Origin: Monosiga brevicollis MX1
Taxonomy: Eukaryota > Opisthokonta > Choanoflagellata > Craspedida > Salpingoecidae
Reading direction: 5' to 3'
DNA length: 64,000 bases
Assembly (NCBI RefSeq): GCF_000002865.3
Contig: NW_001865061.1
Span: 225,386 to 289,385 of the forward strand
Both the position numbers and the translations under genes were made by a program. Of this stretch, positions 25,844 through 37,729 are shown one piece after another (the stretch's first letter is position 1; each line of letters opens with the position of its first letter). The notes beneath the pieces were generated by a model. It did not search any database. It saw only the letters and a program-made list of their open reading frames with translations, and was not told the origin of the DNA.

Positions 25844-28800
25844 CTATTTACTCGTGTAGTAGACGATCAGTTCGGGATACATCTGCGCATTGTCAAACAT
25901 CACCACTTGGATATTTTCTCTTGGTGGTGTGGCGATCACGGAGTCATATCTAAAGGCAAGCAAATACGGTGAGACAGAAAAGCAGGGCGTGCTTTTCAGA
26001 GCCATTAGCTTTTTTTTTTACTCCACTCACCGTTCGTTGTTGGGCGCGGGGTCTAAGAGTGGCGGGGCGAGGGCTCTTTTAGCAGGCAAAGGTTTCACAT
26101 AGGCATGGCCCAGGAGAGCCCGCACAATGATCACGATGCGAACGCCGTCGGGTCCAGGGTGGGCGTAATGGTGACTCTAGAATGCACGGGGCGCGTCATC
26201 AGATTGCATGCGAGGATGCTAGATGAAGATGCCTCAGAGAAACGTGAAAGAATGAACCACGCCATACCAAGCCAGGATGGTCGGCCAAGTAGATTCCATA
26301 TCCGAATCGATGGCCAGTGCTCTGGCCAGCAAATCGGCAGTCCATGCCCAAGCGCACAATCTTATCGCGTCGTAAGATACCTGAGCACTTGTCAGACTTC
26401 GAGTCACGGCAAGGTATTCCGTGGAGCAACAGGCGCTCCTGACACGAAGTTTCGCGGAACAAAGCCGGACAGCCTGAAAATGCGTCAAATGTGGCCGTCT
26501 GTAGCTGCTCATAGTGCTCTTGACTTGTGATACGTTGTAGCATTTCTTGTCGCTTGGCATTAAAACGCTCCCAGAGCACAGGGTTTTGCACGCGTTCTAC
26601 CCGCTCAACTTGAAGGTTTTCTGGCCCTTGCCCGTCAGCACCCAGTAGCTTCATAAATTCAGTCACCTAATAAAAGGGGGTTGGTCAGACGTTTTTGACT
26701 TGAGAGTAGAAGATAAACAATACAGACGTTTTCATAATCTTATGACCAAAGACACACCTCGGGAATCAGCTCGGGTGCATCATGCAAAATGTCAATGTTC
26801 GAAGCAGCAAGCGACGCAACGGCAGGCTGGCAAGCCACAAGCGAGCCACTCAAGAGGCTCGGACGTTTTTTTGAATCTGCCGCGAGGAAAGCCCTTGTTT
26901 CCTTGTGCAAATTGCTCGTCTCGTCACACATCTGCAGGCAAATCGATGTCACTGGATCAGGCATATGACAACTCTGGAAAAACTCTGTGGAGAATAACAC
27001 AAACCTCAGCAGCCAAGTGCGTAAAGCTGTAGGCACGATCTCCCGCTTGGAACTTCCATCTGCAATGATCCACGACCTCATCGGTTTGCGACTGAGCAGG
27101 TGGCACCGTCTGCGGGTACATGTAGGTGTTGTACAGCACACAGCCGAAGGAAAAGGCATCCTGTGCCGAACGCGCCCCTACACGACCTCGGCCGAAAAGC
27201 ACCTCGGGTGCCATATAGCCTGCGGTGCCCGACGCTGCGGTAGTCGTGCAAGGTAGCATCGTAGTCTCGGCTGCCGCCTTGACAATGTCGAAATCGCCAA
27301 GCCGCACAACAGGCTGGTCCTCCGAGCCGTCCAGCATGACATTGCTCAGCTTGACATCTCGGTGCACCAGACCCTTGCTATGCATAAAGGCCAGAGCTGT
27401 GCGCAGTTGCTTCATCAAACTTGCGATCACGTTCGAAGTGGCCAGGTGGCGTGCATCGCTGAGCCACTGCTGCAGATCACCCTGTGCACACCATGGCTGC
27501 ACCAAGTAGGCACTTGGGTGACCACTGTGTACGCCCACTAGCGCGCCAAGGACGGGGATGATGTGCGTGTGTTTAAGCTGGCGCATGGCGCGAAGCTCAC
27601 GCAGAAACGTGCGACAGTGCTCTTGCTTGTGTTGACGAGCAAATGCATACTCCTTGACAGCCAAATCTTGTTCTGGAAGATTCGGCAGCGCTGCGCGGGC
27701 TTTGTATACCTTGTGATTTTGTTTGTACTGGAGATCAAGCTCGCCCAGGCTCGAGAGCGTCAAACCCTGGTCTACTTCGGTCATGGCCTCCAAAATGAGC
27801 CTGGATGGAAGGTCGTCGCCAAGCACCTTGTAGAGATGCGCTCCCAGCGTGCTCTGCGCAGGGTCCAAAAACACCAGCAAAGCTGGGAAGTGTTGATGCA
27901 GCAGCTGGGCGAGCTCTGCGACGTGGTCTACGTGTGGCTGCTTTGATAGTTCCTGCCGCAAGACGCCAAGGCGTTCCTTCTTTTCTTGCAGCTTGTGTTC
28001 GAGGCTTGGATGCATATCTTCGGGCAAGAGCTGAAGAGCCGCTCTGCTGTTTTGAATCTCGGTCTGAAGTTTGGTAAGTTCCTCGTGGGCAGCAACCGAT
28101 TTATCATCAACGCCTTGAGTCAAGCTGTCCACATGACTCATGCACGAGGCCAGCACGAAGAGCGTCGTGGCCTGCCAATCATTCATGTCTCGCAACTTTT
28201 GCACCAAAGCCTGCGTTTCATGACGAACAAAAGTCAGATACCAATCCTGATTTTTGAGGCCTGGCAGTGGCTGCCAATCGGCTAGCTCTTTAAGCCCGTT
28301 CAGCTCATGCTGGCTCAACTCCCGGTGTATCTGGCAAAGCTCATTCCAGCTTTTGTCCAAGCTCTGAAGCGAACTTGGTTCTGCATCTGATTGTCGGGCT
28401 TTCTGGATCAGTGTTCGTAAGCTGTCGCACCCAACTTCCTTCAAAGCATCCAAAGCATCCACAAAAGCCAGCACAAGCCGTTTGATATTTCTGTCCGAGC
28501 GATTGAGAAGGGCTTTGTGCTCGCCTGCCGCAGAGTACAAGTCCTTTAGCTTGCCTATTGCCTCCACGTGGTCAACGAGCGGTGTCTCAGGCGTAGGTGC
28601 GAGTGTATATGGTCCCACTGGCAAAGCGGCGAACACGGTCAACTGCTGCTGAAGCGCCTCTAGATGAGGTTCGAGATCGAATCGGTTTACAATCCTATGA
28701 AGCTCCTGCAGCACAGCACCCAAGTCGTCAGATTCCGGCTGCAGCATGGCCATTCGACTGGCCAATGTCGTAGGTACGTTGGTGGCCTGATCAAGCGCCG

Positions 28801-31800
28801 AGCTTGCTGCAGTGGCGTTTTCCTGGAATACAACCCAATCGACTTGAGGCGGATCAGGCAAATTCTCATTCATGACCTTTGTGATGGCTGTAACTTCATC
28901 GTGAAGTCCGGATCGGCGTGGCAGGGGGTTAAAAACAAAGGCATGAAGATATGGCAACTCATCGGTTGCAGCGGGCTCAGGGAGAAAAGACAGGAACCAG
29001 CCACTGATTTCCAGGGCAACGGAAACAGCGGTCTATCAGCGGTAAGGGGATGAGAGGCGAAGAAGTATTTGCAGGAAGAAAACAACAACAATTTATGAGT
29101 GTTTGAAATTCGAAATAAAAGACTCGCTTAGGCACCAACCTTGGTGGTGGGTACAATGCTGGTGAGCGGTGGAAGCCAGGCATGCCAACAAGCCGGACGT
29201 TGAATGGCACGCGCGCGCAGTGTGGGAGGCACGGAATACTGTGCCATGACTTCACGGGCTTCGTCAGTTTTTTCTTTGCACGCTGTATCATACGGTGTGC
29301 TGCCACTCTGCCCCCCACCCCCGCCAAAAAGCGAACGGCCAAACAACAGGTACAAGCCGATCAAATGAGAGCAAGACAAACCACGGCATGCCGAAAAGTG
29401 TTCATTATCACCTGTACTTACGTTGTCCATAACTCGAGTATCAGCACCACTTCGCAGCAACAGCACTATTAGGTCCTGGCTACCTTGCCTGCCAGCCACA
29501 TGCAAAGGCGTAGCGCCATTCTAACAGCAGAGCATTGGCATGTTGGTCATCATCACGATTAAAAACCGACATGGATGTTAAAAAATCCTCAACCGCCATC
29601 GAGGATTGAGAAAGCACATTAAAATGACTTTGCCAAAAGGTACCAACTTTGTTTTTAGCTCCAACATCGGCGCCGTAGTGGATCAAGACGCTGACCACTT
29701 CTGAGTGGTTGGAAGCACAGGCGACATGCAGAGGCACGTCTCCATTCTATGCTCATTGGTGAATCAAGACACAACATTGTTATCCAATCAGTCTGGAACA
29801 ACAAGCCAGCCCAACATATGCTCGTTGTTGATATTCATCAGCAAATTTCAAACGAGCATCAAGCAGATGAGCAGCGACAATCGCAAGACGGTTGCGTGCG
29901 AAACAAACAAAAAAAACAAAGCAGTTGCACGAAATTTTAGACAAAAAACTAAGAACAGGGCGGTCTTGAAGAAAGCATGATGGGAGTGGATGGGTCAACT
30001 GGATGCTTGATGAGTCAAAGATGAATAACTATACTAACCATATCTGTTACTCCAGGCTGAGCACCCAAATGCAGCAGCCACCTCACAATCTCAGTGTGAC
30101 CATTGATGCACGCACAGTGCAGCGGTGTCTGATTCTCCTACAGACCGTAGATATTGGTTAGACAAAGTACAACTGGTGACTGCTGGCGAACGAACAGAAG
30201 GATATGATGCAACTCCAAAACTCTTGAGGTCAGCAATACAGACCTGGCCTTTGGGATCGGGATCAACCTGTTGCGCCAACAATAGCTTCACAATCTCAGT
30301 GTTACCATTGATGCACGCATAGTGCAGCGGTGTCTGATTCTCCTACAGACCGTAGATATTGGTTAGACAAAGTACAACTGGTGACTGCTGGCGAACGAAC
30401 AGAAGGATATGATGCAACTCCAAAACTCTTGAGGTCAGCAATACAGACCTGGCCTTTGGGATCGGGATCAACCTGTTGCGCCAACAATAGCTTCACAATC
30501 TCAGTGTTACCATTGATGCACGCATAGTGCAGCGGTGTCTGATTCTCCTAAGAACCGTAGGTGCAATTGGTTAGACAAAGAACAACTGGTGGACTGCTGG
30601 CGAACGAACAGAAGGATATGATGCAACTCCAAAACTCTTGAGGTCAGCAATACAGACCTGGCCTTTGGGATCGGGATCAACCTGTTGCGCCAACAATAGC
30701 TTCACAATCTCAGTGTTACCATTGATGCACGCATAGTGCAGCGGTGTCAGGTTCTCCTAAGAACCGTCAGTGGTGCAATAGCGTTTGCACATGGATGATG
30801 GGAAAGCAGAAACAGGTGGACTCTGGCGAACGAGCAGAGCAACTCCAAAACTCTTGAGGTCAGCAATACGGACCTGGCTTTTGAAATCGGGATCAACCTG
30901 TTGCGCCAACAATAGCTTCACAATCTCAGTGTGACCATGGATGCACGCACAGTGCAGCGGTGTCAAGTTCGACTTCAGGCCACGTCCGCAATACAAACCC
31001 GGCGTTGACATAGCGTTTCATGGCACGTTCAGAATCATTAGGTTAAGTGCATTAACAACGACACACAAGTCACTGCCCAAAACAGATCTGTAAGTAACAA
31101 CATCTACAGGATCAATGCCTAGGCTCTTTGACGTACCTTCTCCTTTACTTGGGCGTTGACGTTTAGGTCTAGCAACCTTTTCACAACTTCCACATGGCCA
31201 TTGGCACACGCAAAGTGCAGCGGTGTTATGCACAACTGCAATACAAATTGCACAGCAAGCGTGGCGACGTTTATTGCATTGCGACCACGGTCAAGATTAC
31301 ATAGTACATACAAGCAAAGCCATGTGTTGTCACTCGAGTAAAAAGGAACATAAAACCGTTGTTCTTCGTTGTGTGCAATTCAAACCTTGTTCTTAACTTC
31401 TGCATCAACTTTGTGTTCCAGCAGCAGATTTACGACCTCGAGGTGGCCTTTCCTGCAGGCCCCGTGCAGTGCTGTGTTGCCAATCTATGTCGCATTGAAT
31501 GCAGCACAGCAACATGCATAGTACGCACTCCAGGAGGATAAACCCAATTGCAAACGATTCGAGCCCAACGGTTACCTGGTTCTCAACAGCTGGATCGACG
31601 CCGTGGTGTAAAAGAAGCTCTGTGACCTTCGTATGTCCTTCGTTGCATGCAAAGTGCAGAGGGGTATAACCGTCCTGCAGACATTGCTCATTGAGGCAAA
31701 ACTGGGAAACGAAAATCAATCTCACATCGTGCTATGAGCTCACTCACCTGATCCTGGGCTTGAGCATTGACTTGGTGGTCCAACAAGATTTTCACTGTCT

Positions 31801-32373
31801 CCTCCTGACCACTCTGACAAGCAAAGTGCAGCGGTTGCTGCTTCGCCTGAGATGATCAGGATCGTCACCAACATCATAAATACAGCCACAAGCGTGAAAT
31901 GGTTAGGAGGAGCAGAGCAACCACACGCAGAGATGCCATACTCCAATATGACAAACTGAAAAGCTTTAAACAACGCTGATGCGCGAATCATCTCGTCGTT
32001 ACTCCAACCTTGTTGCTAACGTCGGGGCCCAAATGATATGAGAGCATTCTCACAGTGTCAGCATGACCTCGAGAGCAGCACATGTGAAGAGCAGTCGTCC
32101 CATCCTGGAGGCAGCCAGTTGCATAAGAACAACACAGGAACTCTCAACATGAGAAAGGCATTGGTCCTTGCTCTGTCAACGCCTCCAAACTACATGATAA
32201 CGCTGGCAGGTTCATCCAATGCATGGCCAAGATTGTTCAGCTTTTCTACGCACCTGGGCTTTGTATTGAACAGCGTCCCACAATTGATCCACATCCCAAC
32301 TCTCGCACAACCGAAGCGCTTCTCGCGGATCCGGTGAGGCACATGCCTGGTACAGTTGCTGGCCGAGTTCCAT
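25844..32373 (-). CDS. Ankyrin / coiled-coil / protein kinase / PARP fusion protein
   Basis: Nineteen exons join in phase to 1441 residues: 32254-32373, 32009-32104, 31748-31846, 31576-31674, 31386-31484, 31137-31235, 30874-30972, 30658-30756, 30449-30547, 30244-30342, 30039-30137, 29648-29746, 29422-29520, 29140-29307, 27005-29032, 26758-26931, 26268-26666, 26031-26176 and 25844-25949. Residues 41-435 are twelve ankyrin repeats, one per exon; about 500-910 are helical and probably coiled coil. The kinase domain spans about 917-1210 (Lys951, Glu970, HRD 1048-1050, DFD 1071-1073, APE 1099-1101) and looks TKL-like. The PARP catalytic domain fills 1245-1438 (VERVQNPVLWERF, LLLHG, GYGIYLAD, AQMYPELIVYY). 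Tankyrase pairs ankyrin repeats with PARP, but with SAM rather than a kinase. The likely role is regulated ADP-ribosylation or phosphorylation of ankyrin-bound partners; this is inferred. Confidence 0.88.
30039..30972 (-). repeat. Tandem exon-intron duplications in the ankyrin array
   Basis: The unit 30138-30342 and the unit 30343-30547 are identical across 205 bp, including both the 99-nt ankyrin exon and its 106-nt intron. The unit 30548-30756 (209 bp) differs by a few substitutions and small indels, mostly in the intron. The flanking exons at 30039-30137 and 30874-30972 are more diverged relatives. The pattern shows recent serial duplication of one exon plus one intron. Confidence 0.92.
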
Positions 32374-33004
<631 letters not shown>

Positions 33005-33865
33005 ATGGCGCCGCGGAAGGGGGCCAAGCGGACGGCGGCCACGGCGGCCACGACAAAGGCCAAGACGGCCAAGTCAACCAAGGCCACTGGTAGGTGCTTA
33101 ATCCTTGTGTATTGTCTTGTCGTTGTTTAGCTTTTGTATGGAAGGGCAGGGAAGCCGTCCCTGCATGTATGGATAGGTGACGACACCTCACGACTCACGT
33201 GTGCTCGCTCAGCGACCAAGGGGGCCAAGGGGGCCAGGACCACTGTCGACCCGGAAGCCCTCAACAAGGCCAAGCAGGATGTCCAAGGTATGCTTGGCCT
33301 GTGCCGGTTGGCATCGAGACTGCTGGTCCAAACACGTCATGGCCGTCACGATGCCTCGCTCACTCGTTGTTTTCATGTGGGGTTGCAATACATGTTCGAT
33401 GCAGTCTACATTGAGGGCTGCAAAAGCTGAGGCGTGTTCAAGCGCTCGGCCGCTAAACTGGAGACCCTGGTCAAGGACCAACACCCAGACGCTCAAATCG
33501 TCTTCAACTCTGAAAAGGTACTCGTTCCCATCCTTTAATTGGGTTCCTTTCTTGGTGCAGCAACCCCTCTTTTTTTTTTTTTTTTTTTTGGCTGATGCTC
33601 ATCGTCTTGCATGCATTCTCAAAATCCTAGCCGCGTCGCGGCTGTTTCGAGGTCACGGTCAACGGCAATGTCGTTGTCAGCCTGCTTGAAATGCCGCGCC
33701 CTTTCAAAAAGCTTCGCGAATACGACCTCGACAAGGCCGCCGAAGAAATTGCAGCCAAGCTCAAGGTCGGTCCTTTTCCTCCTTGCCACGCCGTTGCATG
33801 CTTCCTGCGCTTTCCCGCTCATATGCTGGTCTCTGAATGCCCCTTGACAGGCTACGTCCACATGA
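33005..33865 (+). CDS. SELENOH: Selenoprotein H with in-frame UGA (Sec)
   Basis: Five exons (33005-33089, 33213-33287, 33405-33517, 33631-33765, 33851-33865) join in phase to 140 residues; human SELENOH has 122. A TGA codon at 33428-33430 interrupts the frame inside the exon that encodes VYIEGCKS-U-GVFKRSAAKL. Human SELENOH reads IEHCTS-U-RVYGRNAAAL at this place, so the TGA falls exactly on selenocysteine (residue 62) and keeps the CxxU redox motif (Cys59). Downstream PRRGCFEVTVNG matches human PRRGSFEVTL. The N-terminus is Lys/Arg/Ala-rich (APRKGAKRTAATAATTKAK), fitting the nucleolar, DNA-binding family. The role is a thioredoxin-fold redox protein in the nucleus. A standard gene caller would stop at the UGA. 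The candidate SECIS lies about 145 nt after the stop. Confidence 0.93.
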
Positions 33866-34467
33866 TGTGGCCCCTCTTGGCTGAGATAGGGCGGCATATT
33901 TTCATCGACTTCTCTGCCCCCGTGCCCTGTCGTTGCTTTTCCAAGCAACCAACGGTGCTATCCTGAGGTGCCGTCGTGATTGTGGGCTGCGATCTACTGG
34001 CTCTCCCTTGTGATGTCCAATCTACAAAACCCTTTTCGGGCGTGGATTGGCTGATGTAACCCGCTGCCGGCCTCCAATATTCCCGTGCTGCACCCCATTT
34101 TGGGGCCATGCTAGGCCCGCTGCTCCTTTCCTCTCCAGTTGGGAGCGCGGTCACCTTTGCGCAGCACGGTAGGGGCTAGTGGTCTGTGGTCGGACAAGCC
34201 GGTACTCGTACCCCTCTCATGATCCATCTCAAAGATCTCACTTTTTTTCTTGATAAAATAGCAGAGATCAAAAATTGACATACAAACGTCCAGGCATGAT
34301 TGCATCGAGGTGCCGTTATTCTGTGTACATGACGTGCTTGACCCATCCCTCCAGGCTGGAAGACGACAAGTCTTGGTGATACAGAGCATCAATTATAGAC
34401 GACAAATTTATCTGGCTGTGACCCAAGGGTCACGGCAAAGTAGTGAACAAACATGCAGATGCGCGTT
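33866..34467. other. Convergent 3' flanks of SELENOH and NCAPH
   Basis: About 600 bp between the SELENOH stop and the NCAPH stop. Apart from the candidate SECIS at 34005-34058 I see no further gene or repeat. Confidence 0.6.
34005..34058 (+). promoter_or_regulatory. Candidate type 2 SECIS element
   Basis: In the SELENOH 3' flank, GUGA at 34010-34013 faces UGA at 34052-34054, giving tandem sheared G-A pairs (34012/34054 and 34013/34053). Above them 34015 pairs with 34051, position 34016 bulges, and 34017-34025 pair with 34042-34050 (CCAAUCUAC with GUGGAUUGG, one G-U). The unpaired AAAA at 34026-34029 precedes a three-pair apical stem, CCC 34030-34032 with GGG 34038-34040, and a UUUUC loop. 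The twelve nucleotides between quartet and A bulge, and the extra apical stem, fit a form 2 SECIS. The 5' quartet base is G rather than the more usual A. The lower helix is weak by eye. Confidence 0.8.
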
Positions 34468-37400
34468 TTAAGCCTGGGCAATGTGCAAATCCTGCATCAT
34501 GTCTCCCGTGCTGAGCTTGAGGTGCTTCTCGTTGGCCAAATGCAGCAAGCACACAAACATGATGGGCACCGACAGGTTGGAAGCGGTCTTGGAGGGTAAC
34601 GTCTGGGGAACGTCTGTCATGATTGAGCAACCAGTCATCAGGCAAATGCAAAGTGAGCTCGGACCTACGGGACGCAACTACAAAAAGGCACACACCACAA
34701 GGCACACAACGCACCAGAAACAAGCTCCGAAAGTGCATGGTGACGGCTGAGGTCGGTGAGCGGGGCGCCAGTGGCCACGGGCGTTTCCAATGGCGTTGGC
34801 GTCTCCGTTCCATCCGTCAGTTGGGTCCAGATGGAACGTTTCAACGCCTTGACGTTGACGCGCTTGGCTTGCTTGGCGTAATCGATGGCAATCTTGCCCA
34901 CCTTGTTGGGCTGGTCAATCAGTGTGAGGCCATTGGTGCCCATCATGCGCGTCTGGTTCAACGGCATCATGGTGTCATCCAACAACGTGTTCTCGCCAAA
35001 CGCAAACGGCTCAGCATCCCCTGCCGGTGCAAAGTCGCCAAGATCCACGTCGTCATCGTCATCGTCGTCGGCCACGCCACCCAAGCCGGCATTGACAAGG
35101 TCGCCTCCGTCAACTGACACAGGCGGCGGGCGCAGCAAGTTAGTAAAAGGCACGAAATTGACAGGTGGAGGTGGAAGCATGGAGGTCAGCGGCCAGCCCT
35201 TTGGGCCCAGCGTCGTATTGACTCTGCCGAACAAATCTTACCTCCAGCGCCGCAGAAGTTGTTCATGTCATTGGGGTTGTTGTAGTCGTACCAATTGTCC
35301 CCACCGGCTGCGTCGGCCAAACAAGCGGCACTGGCAGCCGCCACGGGTTTGACCTGTGTTTCAATCACGCCCAAGCCTGAGTCACTGTGCACGCGGGCGT
35401 TGACGGTCAATCCGGCCAAGGTTCAGAGCAATCGTCACTCACCAGGGTGTTGGGCTTGCCAAACAAGCGCTGGAAAAAGTCGAGTTTAAAGTGCTTGTCC
35501 TCGGGTAGCAACAGCTCGTCCTCGGTCTTTTTCTTCAGCGTCGTTGCCGACAACATGGTCGACGCCTTGCCCTTTGCAAAGGCAGTCTTCCAATTGGGCT
35601 CCTCCTCGGTAAAGTCAATGTAGAAGCGCTCCTTCTTTTTGGTAGCTTTGGGCTTGGCGCCCTTGATGGCGCCAGCTGCAAGTCAAACATGAACCAGCGC
35701 AGACCGCGAGAGCACAGTGCAGTGAGCCAACAAAAGATTGATAAAAACGGAGGATGATGCGGTCACACGTTGGGGCGGCAGCTAACCAGCGACACGTGGG
35801 CGCCAATGTGAAGGGCCTGCCCAGTTCTTGAGCTGCTCCTCGGAAAAGTAAGAGTAGTCGTTGTTAATGTCGAGTGACAGCTTGAGGGCACGGGCCATGC
35901 CTCCATGGGGCTGGGGGGAGTCGGCACTGACAGCCAAACCATCCTCGTCGTAGGCGCCGAGTTGTTGTTCATACTGATCAAACTCAACGTCATCGTCCGA
36001 GTCCAGGTTGCCAAAGCCGCCCTCAACATCCATGTTCAGACTGAGGTCTGCCACGGCAGGGCCTGCACGCGCCTGGGCTTGTACCAAAGCTGTCGAAACA
36101 AACAGCACCCAAAGACGGGAGACAGTGCAGAGGATGAGTTACATACCCGGATGCCAGAGGATTGTGCGGCGTCATCGGGAGAGCGCCTGTCATGCGGTCA
36201 AGCGTACCGGAGGTTGACACATTGCTGGTGTCTAGGTCATCGGACGGCTCCCATCCAACAAAGTTGAAGCCACCCAAGCTCGGGCAAATGGCCTTGCCTT
36301 CCAGATTGGCCAGCATTTCCTCCGAGGCCACTGTATGATGACAAGCAGAGAGGCAAGCACGGCGGTAAGAGGTGCTCAAGGTTTGGAGGCAGCGCTGGCA
36401 AATAAGCAACGTATTTGTCTGTTTGATTTCCCTACGTACACAGGAGCTCGTCCACGGCGGCTTCAGTCGCTGCCACTACGGGGTCGGTGGCCTCTGGCTG
36501 AGCCGTATCATGAGAGTCAAACAGGAGGGCGCCATCGTCGCGCGTGTTGAGGTGATTGAGCAAAAGGCCACGGGCACCGCCTTCATCAAAAGCGGCCGAC
36601 ATGTGCTTGAAAAGCGGGTCTACATCAAAGGCCAGGTCAAACTTCTTGACGTTGAGGACCTGGGGGTTTTTCTCGAGCGTGTTGGTGGCCCGCTATGCCA
36701 TGCGACAGGACGAGTGGGAGGAGGGAGAAAGATGAGTTGGGATCCAGACAAGCAGGCATTGGATGAGCCTGCTTCATCGGCGGGGACGAGGAAAACCAAA
36801 CCAACAAAACAGCAACTTTGTGGTATGGACGACTTTTCCGCCTACCTTCTTGCGGCGCTTTTTGGCGTTTTCGCCCTCCTCGCCACCTTGGCCATCCTCG
36901 AGGTCGGCATCCTCCTCGTCATCGTCACCTGTGATTGTTTGATTGTTGGTGCCCACCACGGCGTGAGCCAACGCCAAAATCCGACAAGTCAAGCGGGTAC
37001 CTGCATGTGCGAGTGGGCACGCACCGCGAGTCTCGCCGCGAGCAATACCACCGAGAACCTTGTAGGCCTCACTGTGGATGGAGTCGATACGGTAAGAGTA
37101 AATCTTGACACTAGCGTCCAGGGTGCAGCTAGCAATCTGTCCGTGGCCATCAGCGTGAATGAGCTCGTACAGGGTCGAATCAGCGCTGAACCGTGCAACA
37201 GAGATGCGTGGTCAGCAAGGCGTGTGGCTGTCGGGACATGTTTGGTACCTGAAAGTTGGTCATCTCGCCGTGGCGCGTCTGCATCACATCATTCATGTAG
37301 TCAATCAGAGGCAACTGCCAAGTGTTTTTCTGGTTGACTTTGTTTTCAGTGCACAGCTTGATGCAGTTGGCGTAGATGTCTGTGATGTCCGAGGGCACGT

Positions 37401-37729
37401 TCTCATCACTGCGGTTTCCAGGTGCTTTGCTAGGAGGTGGCCCAGAGAAGCGTGAGACTGGGGTGACGGGTGTGGTCGGGGCGACTGAGGGGAAAGGAGT
37501 TGAACGAAGCTGGGGCATGGGTGGGTCACCTGGACGACTTTGAGGAGACGACGCGCGGGGAGCGATATGGGCTGGCCAAGAACTGCTTCTCGGCCAGATC
37601 CCGAGCCACGGAGCGACGACGCGCCTCCTTTTCGAGCTTGTCGTTGTTGGGCCGAAAACCCTTGCCCGGGCTAAAGGGTGACACTGGCGTGCCCAGCCGC
37701 CGCTGTGCGCTACTCTTTCGCAGCGACAT
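34468..37729 (-). CDS. NCAPH: Condensin complex subunit 2 (NCAPH / Barren, kleisin)
   Basis: The kleisin subunit of condensin I, which bridges the SMC2/SMC4 heads and binds the HEAT subunits during mitotic chromosome compaction. Family blocks occur in order on the minus strand: MSLRKSSAQRRLGTPVSPFS start (37729), LEKEARRRSVARDLAEKQFL, ITDIYANCIKLCTENKVNQK, TLDASVKIYSYRIDSIHSEA, FDVDPLFKHMSAAFDEGGAR (about 36600), ICPSLGGFNFVGWEPSDDLD, YSYFSEEQLKNWAGPSHWRP, YDYNNPNDMNNFC, IAIDYAKQAKRVNVKALKRS and FVCLLHLANEKHLKLSTGDM, ending at TAA 34468. These cover all five conserved regions of CND2, including the C-terminal winged helix that contacts SMC4. There are at least eight introns; I did not fix every junction. 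Acidic linkers (EEDADLEDGQGGEEGE, DDDDDDVDLGDF) separate the conserved parts. Confidence 0.92.

Noticed and set aside
29140-32373. Treating the ankyrin array as a gene separate from the kinase-PARP part
   Set aside because: Exon 29140-29307 joins 27005-29032 in phase 0 with good splice signals, there is no stop in any joined exon, and no promoter-like gap lies between them.
33428-33430. Reading the TGA in the SELENOH homolog as a true stop or a pseudogene mark
   Set aside because: It aligns exactly with Sec of the human protein, keeps CxxU, and conserved coding continues downstream with a SECIS-like hairpin.
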